Source: Micromonospora sp. R77
Lineage (GTDB): Bacteria; Actinomycetota; Actinomycetes; Mycobacteriales; Micromonosporaceae
Direction of reading: 5' to 3'
DNA: 64,000 nt
NCBI RefSeq assembly: GCF_022747945.1
Contig: NZ_JALDST010000001.1
Location: 5,642,001 to 5,706,000 of the forward strand
The position numbers and the translations under genes were made by a program. A model generated the notes under the pieces. The model did not search any database, had not been told where the DNA came from, and saw nothing but the letters and a program-made list of their open reading frames with translations. Positions 38,829 through 47,446 of the stretch are shown in pieces (positions within the stretch are counted from its first letter, which is position 1; the number at the start of each line of letters is the position of its first letter).

Positions 38829-38864
38829 GGGCCGGCCGGGGACGCCCAGCGCCCCGGCCGGCCC
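38829..38864. terminator. Bidirectional terminator hairpin
   Basis: Stem gggccggccgggg (38829-38841) pairs perfectly with ccccggccggccc (38852-38864), between the convergent I36-like and helicase genes. Confidence 0.75.
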
Positions 38865-38886
38865 GGCCACATCCACGGCCCGCCGA

Positions 38887-40647
38887 CTACCGCCGGTCGC
38901 GTCGGTCGAAGCGGCGCTCGCCGCCGGCCTCGACGTCCCGGTCCCGGCGTACGGTCGCCTTGCGGCCCTTGATGGTGCTGCCCCGCAGCCCCTGGATCAC
39001 CTCGTCGGCGACGCCGACCGGCACCTCCACCAGGGAGAACCGGTCCGCGATCTCGATCGAGCCGATGTCCCGGCCGTTGATCCCGGTCTCCCCGGTGATC
39101 GCGCCGACCAGGTCCTGCGGGCGGACCCCGGCCCGCCGGCCCAACCCGATGAACACCTGGGTGGTGTTGCCGCCCGCCCGGGGCCGCCCGCCGCCGCGGC
39201 GGTCGCCGCCACGGGTGTCGCCGCCGGGCCGGGTCTCCCGCTGCGGGCGGACCGCGACCTGCGGGATCTCCTCCTCCTGCTCGTCGGCGGAGCCCGGCAG
39301 CGCGGCCTCGTGGGCCAGCTTCACCGCGGCGAGCGCCACCTCCATCATGTCGAACTCGTCCGACAGCGACTCCACGATCACCCGGAACGGGTCGAGGTCG
39401 TCCTCCAGCAGGCTCTCCCGCAGTGCGGCCTGGGTCAGCTCCAGCCGGCGGGTCCGCAGGTCGGCCACCGTCGGGATCTTGTCGATCGCGATCCGCTGCC
39501 CGGTGACCCGCTCGATGGTCTTGAGCATCCGGTGCTCGCGCGGCTCGGCGAGGGTGATCGCCACACCCTCCCGGCCGGCCCGACCGACGCGGCCGATCCG
39601 GTGCACGTACGACTCGGGCGCCGACGGCACGTCGTAGTTCACCACGTGGGTGAGCTGCTCGACGTCCAGGCCACGGGCCGCCACGTCGGTGGCCACCAGC
39701 AGGTCGGCGGTGCCCGAGCGCAGCCGGCCCATCACCCGGTCCCGCTGTTCCTGGCTCATCCCGCCGTGCAGCGCCTCGGCCCGGTAGCCCCGGCCGTTCA
39801 TCGTCTCGGTGAGCCGGTCCACCTCCTCGCGGCTGCGGCAGAACACGATCGCCGCGGTGGGGGACTCCACGTCCAGCACCCGGCCCAGCGCCGCCGGCTT
39901 GTGCGCCCGCGCCACGATGTACGCGCTCTGCCGTACCCGGGGCGCCTCACCGGCCACCGTTTGCTCGCGCTCGATCTGGATGCGCTGCGGGTCGGTCAGG
40001 TGCTTGCGGGCCAGTCCGTCGATCCGGGACGGCATGGTCGCCGAGAAGAGCACCGTCTGCCGCTGCTGCGGGGCGTGCTCCAGGATAGCCTCGATGTCCT
40101 CGGCGAAGCCCATGTCGAGCATCTCGTCCGCCTCGTCGAGCACCACCGTGGCCAGCGAGCCGAGCCGCAGGGTGCCCCGGGCGATGTGGTCCAGCGCGCG
40201 GCCCGGGGTGGCCACCACCACGTCCACGCCCATGTCCAGGGCGCGCAGCTGCCGGCCGATCGGCTGACCGCCGTAGATGGGCAGCACCCGGGTGCCCAGG
40301 TCCTTGCCGTAGCGGTGGAACGCCTCGGAGACCTGCACCGCCAGCTCGCGGGTGGGCACCAGCACCAGCGACACCGGGTCGCCGCCGGTGCGGTGGTCCG
40401 GCATCCGCTGCAGCAGCGGCAGGGCGAACGCGGCGGTCTTGCCCGTACCGGTGGCCGCCTGCCCCAACAGGTCCCGGCCGGCCAGCAGCAGCGGGATCGC
40501 CTCCCGCTGGATCGGGGTCGGCTCCTCGTAGCCGAGGGCGGAGAGCGCGCCGAGCAACTCGGCGCGCAGCCCGAGATCGGCGAAGGCGGTCGCCTCGTCG
40601 AGGTCGGTGGCGGGGGTGGGGTCGGTCGGTGTTGGTGCGGAACTCAT
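38887..40647 (-). CDS. deaD: DEAD-box RNA helicase, DeaD/CsdA-like
   Basis: A 586-residue RNA helicase. It has a Q motif (GYEEPTPIQREAIP), Walker A AATGTGKT, DEAD (VVLDEADEMLD), SAT, ARGLDVE and HRIGRVGRAG, giving both RecA-like lobes to about 370. A DbpA/CsdA-type C-terminal RNA-binding domain (FIGLGRRAGVRPQDLVGAI) follows, with basic RG-rich tails. It likely unwinds structured RNA in ribosome assembly or at low temperature. The gene is alone, with an alanine/threonine/proline-rich short N-terminus. Confidence 0.95.
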   Translation of the reverse strand: MSSAPTPTDPTPATDLDEATAFADLGLRAELLGALSALGYEEPTPIQREAIPLLLAGRDLLGQAATGTGKTAAFALPLLQRMPDHRTGGDPVSLVLVPTRELAVQVSEAFHRYGKDLGTRVLPIYGGQPIGRQLRALDMGVDVVVATPGRALDHIARGTLRLGSLATVVLDEADEMLDMGFAEDIEAILEHAPQQRQTVLFSATMPSRIDGLARKHLTDPQRIQIEREQTVAGEAPRVRQSAYIVARAHKPAALGRVLDVESPTAAIVFCRSREEVDRLTETMNGRGYRAEALHGGMSQEQRDRVMGRLRSGTADLLVATDVAARGLDVEQLTHVVNYDVPSAPESYVHRIGRVGRAGREGVAITLAEPREHRMLKTIERVTGQRIAIDKIPTVADLRTRRLELTQAALRESLLEDDLDPFRVIVESLSDEFDMMEVALAAVKLAHEAALPGSADEQEEEIPQVAVRPQRETRPGGDTRGGDRRGGGRPRAGGNTTQVFIGLGRRAGVRPQDLVGAITGETGINGRDIGSIEIADRFSLVEVPVGVADEVIQGLRGSTIKGRKATVRRDRDVEAGGERRFDRRDRR

Positions 40648-40812
40648 GCGGCAAGCTTTTCATCACCCCCGAGGGCCCGTCGCGGCGACCGGCACAACCG
40701 TCGGCCACGACACGCTCAGCCGACGATGGCGAGCCGGACATCCCGGTCGGCACGTCGCCCGATTTCCCCGCGCCGGGCCGCCCGCCCGTCGGGCGGCGAC
40801 TAGCCTGGCGGC

Positions 40813-41334
40813 GTGCGTACGGTCGAACTGCTCTGCTCGCCATCGTTGGAGGAGACCGTACGCGGCACCTGGGTGCGGCTGGCCGACGCCGGGCTGCCCA
40901 GCCTGGCGCGCAACACGCACCCCACCAACCGGCCGCACCTGACCCTCGCGGCGGTCGACGAGTTCCCGCCCGGGGTGGAGGAACGCCTCGCCGACCTCTG
41001 TGACGCCGCGCTGCCCGTGCCGGCCCGCCTCGACCGGGTGGAGGTGCTCGACGGCAGCGCCCCGCTGGTCTGGCTGGTGCGTCCCGTACCGGAGCTGGTC
41101 GCCCTGCACGCCGCGGTCTGGGACGTGCTGGCCGACGCCCCGGGACAGCGGCCGTGGCACCTGCCGGGCCGGTGGGTGCCGCACCTGAGTCTGGCGCTGC
41201 GCTTCCGGAACGCGGACCGGCGCCGGGCCCGGGCGGTCGCCGGGCCCGGCCGGCCCAGCGGTGTCTTCACCGCCGCCCGCAGCTATGACGGTGCGCGCCG
41301 CACCGTGGACGCCCTGACCCGGCAGCGGGTCTGA
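40813..41334 (+). CDS. 2'-5' RNA ligase family protein (2H phosphoesterase)
   Basis: A 173-residue 2H phosphoesterase-fold protein with the two catalytic tetrapeptides HLTL (PHLTLAA, about residue 43) and HLSL (PHLSLAL, about 127). Members act as 2'-5' RNA ligases or cyclic phosphodiesterases; the natural substrate in bacteria is uncertain. GTG start at 40813. Divergent from the helicase gene. Confidence 0.85.
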   Translation: MRTVELLCSPSLEETVRGTWVRLADAGLPSLARNTHPTNRPHLTLAAVDEFPPGVEERLADLCDAALPVPARLDRVEVLDGSAPLVWLVRPVPELVALHAAVWDVLADAPGQRPWHLPGRWVPHLSLALRFRNADRRRARAVAGPGRPSGVFTAARSYDGARRTVDALTRQRV

Positions 41335-41363
41335 CCGGTGGGGGAGCGGGGCACCGACGGCGC

Positions 41364-41395
41364 CGGGGCCGCCCACCGGTGGGTGGACGGCCCCG
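41364..41395. terminator. Bidirectional terminator hairpin
   Basis: cggggccg (41364-41371) pairs with cggccccg (41388-41395), with an inner cccacc/ggtggg stem, 30 bases after the ligase stop and 10 bases from the convergent GH43 stop. Confidence 0.65.
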
Positions 41396-41404
41396 ACGTG
41401 CGGG

Positions 41405-43624
41405 TCAGCGGTAGAACCGCAGGTAGTCGAACTCTGCGGTGACCGGCGGGTTGGCGCCGCCGTGGGCGACCAGCCCGATCCGGGGCGTGGTGTCGGCCGG
41501 GAAGGTCCACACCCCGCCCCAGGTCCAGTGCGCGCCGTCCCGGCTGGAGGCGGCCCGGAACTCGTGCTCCCCGGTGGCCGGGTCGACGTGGTGGGCCAAC
41601 CGCAGCCAGGTGGTGGTGGCCGGGGTGCCGACGATGTTCCCGCCGTACACCGGCTGGCCGGCGAAGGGCAGCTCGTAGCCGTACTCGACCTGCCGGGTGT
41701 TCCAGATGGCCACCTGGGTCAGCCGGGCGAACCGGTCGTCGTCCACGTACGCGATCATGCCGGCCTGCTGGAAGTTGCGGACGGTCTCCTCGCCCAGGTC
41801 GAGGGTCACCTTCGTCTCCGCCACGTAGTCGCCGGTCGGGGCGTCCCGCAGCAGCACCCCGGCGGTGTTCCCGGTGCCGGTCAGGTCGCTGGACTCCACC
41901 GGCCAGCGCAGCGCCCCGTCGCGGACGGTGGCGTCCGGGTTCTGCCGGACCCACTGCCAGGCCGGGTCGAGCCCGTCGTCGAACTCGTCGGACCAGCCGG
42001 GAAGCAGCGGGCCGACCCGCGGCGGCGCCACCGGGTGCTTCGCCGGCCGGTACAGCCGGGTCGCGCTGACGTTGTCGAAGCCGGCCGGGCCGCCCGTGGC
42101 GAGCAGGGTCAGCGGGCCGGCCGTGGGGTGGGTCAGCCGCAGCGTGACCACGGCGAGTTGGTCACCGAGGCGGGCCGGGCTCAGCTCGGCGACGAGCTGC
42201 CGCCCGCGTACCTCGACGGCCAGGTTGTGCCGGTCGGCGAGGTCGATCCCGGCGGGCAGCGCGACGGAGGCGCTCGCCCCGCCGGCCTCGGCCGCCACGA
42301 GCCGGCCGCCGTCGACGCGGACGTCCACCCGGCCGAGCCGCAGGCCGGCCGAGGCCGCCCCGGTCAGCCGCAGGTCGGCCTCCGCGCGCACGTCCCCGCC
42401 CACGGAGGTACGGCTGGTCGCCGTGCCGGTGCCGGTCAGCGTGCCGTCGGTGACCCGCCAGGTGCCGCCGCCGGTCCGCCAACCGCCCAGGCCGGTGTCG
42501 GTGAACCGTTCGTCGAGCCGGGCGGTGGTCACCGGCGCGGGCCGGAACCCCTCGGAGGGGCCGGCGCCGGCGTTCACGGTCGGCCAGCCGCCGATCCAGT
42601 CCAGCCGGTCGATGAGCATCGGCCGCTCGTTGATCCCGAACGGCTCGTCGAGGTAGGGGTCGGCCCGGTCGATCGCGTGGTAGACGATCCAGTCCTGCCC
42701 CGACAGGTCGGTCAGGAAGCCGTTGTGGCCGGTGCCGATCCAGCGGTTGCCGTTCTGGGTGAGCACCGGGGTGCCGCCGGCCCGGGAGGCGTCCAGGCGC
42801 AGCCCGTCCCGGTCCACGAACGGGCCGCGCGGGCTGCGGGACCGTCCGACGTGGACGGAGTAGCCGGTGGCCGGGCCGGCGCAGCAGTTCGCGGTGGAGG
42901 CGAAGAGGTAGTACCAGCCGTCGTGCCGCAGCACGTAGCTGCCCTCGAACTTGTTGTCCACGGCCACCAGGTTCGGGGTGCCGACCGCGCGCAGCCCGTC
43001 GGCGGAGAGCTCGGTGACCGAGATGCCGCCGTAGTAGCTGCCGAAGTAGAGGTAGTTGCGGCCGTCGACGTCGGTGAACTGGCTCGGGTCGATGGTCCAC
43101 AGGTAGCCGCCACCGCCACCGGGCCGGGGGGCGACCACGGGCGCGTCGGCGAAGGTCCACGGGCCGGTGGGGGTGGGCGCGGTGGCGGCCCCGATGGCGG
43201 TGTCGAAGGTGTCGGCGGAGACGTTCGTGTCGGTGACGGTCACGTACATCACCCAGTGGTCGCCGACCCGGCGCACGTCGGGTGCCCAGAAGGCCGCACC
43301 GGGGGCGGCCCAGGCGGGACGCTGGTCGGCGGCGAAGGCGTCGCCGACGTACGTCCAGTGGACCAGGTCGGCGGAGCGGGCGGTGGGGACGCGGTGGGCC
43401 TGCTTCTCGCCCTCGCGCAGCGGGTCGGAGGTGCCGTAGGCGTACCAGAGGCCGTCGTCGCCCCGGACGACGACGGGGTCGGCGAAGGTGTCGGCGAAGT
43501 CGGCGGTGATCGGGTTGCGGTAGTGGTCAGGGCCGGAGCCGGCGACGGCCGGCGCGGACGCCGTCGTGGCCAGCGCCAAGCCGAGTACGGCGGCGAGCAC
43601 GCCGCCGCGGTGGAGTTGTCCCAT
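41405..43624 (-). CDS. Secreted GH43-family glycosidase with C-terminal lectin-like module
   Basis: A 739-residue exported enzyme. A Sec signal (about 1-28) precedes a five-bladed GH43 propeller with the general base Asp in FADPVVV, the pKa modulator Asp in TIDPSQF and the acid Glu in NKFEGSYVLR. Next come a jelly-roll-like middle region and a C-terminal concanavalin-type domain (WSDEFDDGLDPAWQW to the end) as in beta-xylosidase/arabinosidase modules. It probably acts on arabinan or arabinoxylan outside the cell. Two tandem palindromic operators overlap its promoter. The distant araB could use the arabinose product after isomerisation. Confidence 0.9.
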   Translation of the reverse strand: MGQLHRGGVLAAVLGLALATTASAPAVAGSGPDHYRNPITADFADTFADPVVVRGDDGLWYAYGTSDPLREGEKQAHRVPTARSADLVHWTYVGDAFAADQRPAWAAPGAAFWAPDVRRVGDHWVMYVTVTDTNVSADTFDTAIGAATAPTPTGPWTFADAPVVAPRPGGGGGYLWTIDPSQFTDVDGRNYLYFGSYYGGISVTELSADGLRAVGTPNLVAVDNKFEGSYVLRHDGWYYLFASTANCCAGPATGYSVHVGRSRSPRGPFVDRDGLRLDASRAGGTPVLTQNGNRWIGTGHNGFLTDLSGQDWIVYHAIDRADPYLDEPFGINERPMLIDRLDWIGGWPTVNAGAGPSEGFRPAPVTTARLDERFTDTGLGGWRTGGGTWRVTDGTLTGTGTATSRTSVGGDVRAEADLRLTGAASAGLRLGRVDVRVDGGRLVAAEAGGASASVALPAGIDLADRHNLAVEVRGRQLVAELSPARLGDQLAVVTLRLTHPTAGPLTLLATGGPAGFDNVSATRLYRPAKHPVAPPRVGPLLPGWSDEFDDGLDPAWQWVRQNPDATVRDGALRWPVESSDLTGTGNTAGVLLRDAPTGDYVAETKVTLDLGEETVRNFQQAGMIAYVDDDRFARLTQVAIWNTRQVEYGYELPFAGQPVYGGNIVGTPATTTWLRLAHHVDPATGEHEFRAASSRDGAHWTWGGVWTFPADTTPRIGLVAHGGANPPVTAEFDYLRFYR

Positions 43625-43675
43625 CAGACCTGCCTCAGGTGGTGTCGACAGAGGTCACTGCGGTGCCCACCGTTC

Positions 43676-43702
43676 TACAACGTTGGATACAACGTTGTAA
43701 AG
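43676..43702 (-). promoter_or_regulatory. Two tandem palindromic operators before the GH43 gene
   Basis: Two adjacent 12-base sites, tacaacgttgga (43676-43687) and tacaacgttgta (43688-43699), are head to tail at a 12-base interval. On the minus strand a -35-like TTTACA and a -10-like GTAGAA flank them 17 bases apart, so a bound repressor would cover the promoter. The second site is identical to the one at 30243. Confidence 0.7.
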
Positions 43703-43754
43703 GGTGTGCCACCAGTCGGTCGGCACCGAACCGTTCCCGTGTCAGCATGGCACC

Positions 43755-44500
43755 ATGACCACCACCGGTACGGACGGCCGCACGCTGGCCGGTGTCGCCG
43801 CCCTGCTGGCCGACGCCACCAGGGCCGGCTTCTGTCTGGCCCTGCTCGACGGCCGGGCCTGGACGGCGGGCGAACTGGCCCGCGCCGCCGGGGTGGCCCC
43901 GTCCACCGCGAGCGACCACCTCACCCGGCTGGTCCGGGGCGGGCTGCTGGTCGAGCAGCGGCAGGGTCGCCACCGCTACGTCCGCCTGGCCGGCCCCGCG
44001 GTGGCCCAGCTGATCGAGGACCTCGCCGGCCACGCCCCGCCCCGCCGGCCCCGCCCCGGACGTTGCGCGCCGCGTCGGCCGGCGCCGCCCTCGCGTACGC
44101 CCGCACCTGCTACGACCACCTGGCCGGGCGGCTCGGCGTGCTGCTGCACGACGCGCTGCTCGACCGGGGCGTGCTGGACCGGACCGGGGGCCTCGCGCTC
44201 ACCCCGGCCGGACTGGACTGGCTGGCCGGCATCGGCGTGCCCGTCGAGCCGCTGCGCGCGGCGCGGCGACCGCTGGTCCGCGACTGTCTCGACTGGACCG
44301 AGCGCCGCCCGCACCTGGCCGGCGCGCTCGGGGCGGCGCTCTGCCGACGCTTCCTCGACCTCGGTTGGACGGCCCGGGGCGCCGGCCGGGCGGTCCGCCT
44401 GACCCCGGCCGGCCGGCCCGCCCTCGCCGCCGCGCTCCACCTCGACCCGGCCGCCCTGGCCCCGACCCCGCCCCGCGACACCGGCGCCGGCCGTGCCTGA
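43755..44500 (+). CDS. ArsR-like winged-helix regulator with C-terminal domain (frameshifted)
   Basis: Repaired length is about 248 residues. The N-terminal ArsR-type wHTH (RTLAGVAALLADATRAGFCLALLDG, then LARAAGVAPSTASDHLTRLV) is followed in another frame by a conserved C-terminal domain (RTCYDHLAGRLGVLLHDALLDRG, CRRFLDLGW). One C is missing in the C-rich stretch 44033-44058. No metal-binding Cys pair is seen. It is divergent from GH43 but also heads the P450/PEP-mutase-family genes; it may control those. Confidence 0.7.
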
Positions 44501-44602
44501 CCGTGCGCCGTGACACCGGCACCGACCGTGCCTGGCCGTCCCGCGCCGACCTCCGGTGACGGTTCGGCGGGGGCCGGAGGGTTGCGGACATAACGTCGGG
44601 TC

Positions 44603-45584
44603 ATGAGTTGGCCCATGATCACCGCGCCCGCCCCGCCTCCTCGGGGCCGCCCGTCCGCGACGCGGACGGCGGCTGGTCGGTCACCCGGCACGCCGACGTG
44701 ACCGCCGTGCTGACCGATCCCGACTGTGTGGTGCCGGCCGCGCCGGACGGCCCGCCGGGCACCCTGGCCTGGCTGCGCGGCACGGTCAGCCGGTTCAGCG
44801 CCCCGAACGCCACCCGGCCCGCCGGGCGCTCGGCGTCGCCGCGCTGGCCGCGCTCGACCCGGCCGAACTGCGCACCGCTGCCGCCCGGCTCGCCGTAATC
44901 GAGATCCGGGCCGCGCAGACCGAGGGCGGGCGTGCGGGGACCGGTCCGAGGTGGTGGCGCGGCGCGTACCCTGGTGGTGCTGGCGGAGCGGCTCGGCCTC
45001 GGCGATCCGGCGGCGGCCGTGCCGGCGGTGGTCGCGGTGGCCGCCGCCTACCATCCCGGCGCCGAGCCGGCGGCGGTGCGGCGCGCGGACCGGGCGGTGG
45101 CGGCGCTGCTGGCGATGTCGCCGCCGGCCCCGCCGGAGGTCGCCGGCAGCCGGCTCGGGCTGCTGGTGCAGACCTGCGAGGCGACCGCCGGGCTGATCCG
45201 CGCCGCCGCCCGGCACGGCCTCGCCGCCCCGGCGTCGGTACGCACCGAGGACCTGCTGGCCGAGGTGCTCCGCCTCGACCCGCCGGTACGCGTCACCCGC
45301 CGGGTCGCCACCGCCGCCCTGCGGCTCGGTGGCTGTGCCCTCGACCCGGGCAGCCGGCTGCTGCTCCGGTTCGACGCGGCCAACCGTGACCCGGCGGTCT
45401 TCGACGAGCCGGACCGGTTCCGGGCCGGCCGGCCGCAGCGCGTGCTGACCTTCGGCGCGGGCCCCGCGGCTGCCCCGGCGAGCGGCATGCGCTGGCCCTC
45501 GCCGCAGGCGTGGTCGACGTCCTGCGCCGGAACCCCCCGCCGCACCCCGCCCCGCGCAACCCGACCGAGGTGATCTCCCGATGA
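44603..45584 (+). pseudogene. Cytochrome P450-like gene broken by several single-base losses
   Basis: As sequenced no frame spans the gene. Repaired, it reads as a short P450-like protein of about 325 residues: an N-terminal VTRHADVTAVLTDPDC, a helix-rich middle (DPAELRTAAARL), ExxR-like EVLRLDPPVRVTRR and the haem-binding loop FGAGPRGCPGERHALALA. Breaks lie near 44615, 44812, 44936-44939, 44970 and 45463-45468, and each is mended by one base, in nearly every case in a G or C run. The haem Cys is lost in the current frame. The stop overlaps the next start (ATGA), which supports a once intact operon gene. With so many hits it may be a real pseudogene, but the same error type occurs across the window. 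Confidence 0.6.
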
Positions 45585-46387
45585 GCGACCGGTACGCCGC
45601 CTTCCACGCCCTGCACCACGCCGACCCACCGCTGCTGCTGCCGAACGCGTGGGACGCCGCCTCCGCCGCCGCGCTGGTCGGGCAGGGCTTCCCGGCGATC
45701 GGCACCACCAGCCTCGGGGTGGCCGCCGGCGCCGGCAAGCCCGACGGCGTGGCGGCCACCCGGGCGGAGAACCTGGCCCTGGCACACCGGCTCCGGCCGC
45801 TGCCGGTGCTGCTCACCGTCGACGTGGAGGGCGGGTTCGCCGACGAGCCGTCCGCCGTGGCGGAGTACGCCGCCGAGCTGGCCGCGCTCGGCGTGGTCGG
45901 GATCAACCTGGAGGACGGTCGACCCGACGGCACCCTGGAGCCGGTCGGCCGGACCGTCGAGAAGATCACCGCGGTCCGGGCGGCCGTGCCGGGGCTCTTC
46001 GTCAACGCCCGGACCGACGCCTGGTGGTTGGGGGTGCCCGGGGCGCCGACGGAGGCGGTTCGCCGGGTGCGGGCGTACCGGGCGGCCGGGGCGGACGGCG
46101 TCTTCGTCCCCGCCGCCCCGGACGACACCCTCGCCCTGCTGGTCGCCGAGGCCGGCGTCCCGCTGAACGTGCTGTACCGGCCGGGCGGGCCCGGACTGCA
46201 CGAGTTGGGTCGGCTCGGGGTGGCCCGGGTCAGTACGGGGTCGCTGCTGTTCCGGGCCGCTCTCGGTGCGGCGCTCGACGTCACCGACGCGATCCGGGGC
46301 GGTCGCGCCGGTGGCCCGGCGGGGGTGCCGTCGTACGGGCGGGTGCAGGAGTGGAGCGGGTGGTTCGAGGACGCTGACTCCCGTTGA
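45581..46387 (+). CDS. Isocitrate lyase/PEP mutase family protein
   Basis: A 268-residue TIM-barrel enzyme of the ICL/PEPM superfamily. It shows LPNAWDAASA, a metal-site VDVEGGF, INLEDG and NARTDAWW, but lacks the KKCGH catalytic loop of true isocitrate lyases. Related small proteins are C-C lyases of uncertain substrate (2-methylisocitrate lyase-like). ATG overlaps the preceding P450-like stop. No phosphonate genes are nearby. Confidence 0.85.
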   Translation: MSDRYAAFHALHHADPPLLLPNAWDAASAAALVGQGFPAIGTTSLGVAAGAGKPDGVAATRAENLALAHRLRPLPVLLTVDVEGGFADEPSAVAEYAAELAALGVVGINLEDGRPDGTLEPVGRTVEKITAVRAAVPGLFVNARTDAWWLGVPGAPTEAVRRVRAYRAAGADGVFVPAAPDDTLALLVAEAGVPLNVLYRPGGPGLHELGRLGVARVSTGSLLFRAALGAALDVTDAIRGGRAGGPAGVPSYGRVQEWSGWFEDADSR

Positions 46388-46496
46388 GGCCCCTTCGGGG
46401 GAGATAGGAGGATTGTTCGGAGATAAGCCACTCCTGGCGATTACGGTGTGTTTCAGGTTCAGTCACGCCGTGTCCTGCCCGGAGAGGGGACCGACC

Positions 46497-47444
46497 ATGC
46501 GAGTGCCCAGTCGAAGCCCAGGCCAGCAGCCAGGGTCCGCGGTCGCGCCCGCCCGCCGCCGGCCCGGCGCCGGCACCCGGGCGGCCGAGGTCGACCTGAC
46601 GGCGTACCGGGCGGCGGTGGCGGAGCTGCTGGTCGAGGTCGGTGCGCTGGCCGACGCGCCCGCCACCCGGGCCCGGCAGGTGCTGCTGGACCAGCGGCTG
46701 CGGGAACCGGCGATCGCCGCCGTGCTGGACGCCACCGGTCAGGGCGTCGTCGGCGCCCGGGAGACGCTGCTGCTGGAGATGGCCCGTTACCGGCCCAACT
46801 CGCGCAGCTCCGCCGCCGACCTGACCGCCCTGGTCAGGATCTACCTGCTCTCCCGCATCGACGTGATGTGGTGGCGCGACACCCCCACCTTCGCCACCGA
46901 CGCGCAGGTCAACGGCAGCACCGACCTGGTCGACCTGGAGTGGCTGCGCCGCCGCGACCTGCTCGCCTTCCGCTACCTGGAACAGCCGTCCGGTCTGCTC
47001 GGGCGGGGCTGGCGCGCGCTGCGTCGTCGGGTCCTGCCGGACGCCACCCCGCGCACCGCCGGGCTGATGTTCCGCCGGGCCCGCCGCGAGGTCGTCGCCC
47101 TCCTCAACGACCTCGGCCGGGAGTTCGCCCTGGCCGCCCCGCCCGGCACGCCGCCGCTCTGGGTGACCAGCCTGGTCCGCAGCGCCGAGCACCAGTACCG
47201 GCTGCGCCGCCTCGGCTACGCCGCCATGGTGCCCAGCGGGCACTGCCTCGGCTGGGCGGCCGACGTGGAGATGGAGTGGTTCACCCGCTTCGGCGCCCGG
47301 GACACGCTGGCCCGGCTGCTGCTGCAGCGGCAGGAGACCGGCGAGATCAACGTGGTGGACGAGGGTCAGGCGTGGCACGTCTGCCTGGCGCCCGCCGCCC
47401 GGCGTCGGCTGCGGCGGTCGTACGAGGCCGAGATGGGGATCTGA
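46497..47444 (+). CDS. M15-like (VanY-type) peptidase-fold protein, DUF5715-like
   Basis: A 315-residue cytosolic-looking protein. The C-terminal domain has the Zn-carboxypeptidase layout VTSLVRSAEHQYRL, then the SGHCLGWAADVE pattern (His-x6-Asp) and, about 40 residues later, EGQAWHVCL (second His). These match the metal ligands of VanY/M15 D,D-carboxypeptidases. The N-terminal 150 residues are helical and unrecognised. No signal peptide is seen, odd for a cell-wall enzyme. It precedes asnB by 2 bases, so the pair is an operon. ATG 46497. Confidence 0.6.
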   Translation: MRVPSRSPGQQPGSAVAPARRRPGAGTRAAEVDLTAYRAAVAELLVEVGALADAPATRARQVLLDQRLREPAIAAVLDATGQGVVGARETLLLEMARYRPNSRSSAADLTALVRIYLLSRIDVMWWRDTPTFATDAQVNGSTDLVDLEWLRRRDLLAFRYLEQPSGLLGRGWRALRRRVLPDATPRTAGLMFRRARREVVALLNDLGREFALAAPPGTPPLWVTSLVRSAEHQYRLRRLGYAAMVPSGHCLGWAADVEMEWFTRFGARDTLARLLLQRQETGEINVVDEGQAWHVCLAPAARRRLRRSYEAEMGI

Positions 47445-47446
47445 AC

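Noticed and set aside
41462..44500. Very long plus-strand frame across the GH43 gene
   Set aside because: It is the antisense of GH43 for most of its length; only its last part (from about 44050) is real, as the C-terminal part of the ArsR-like protein.
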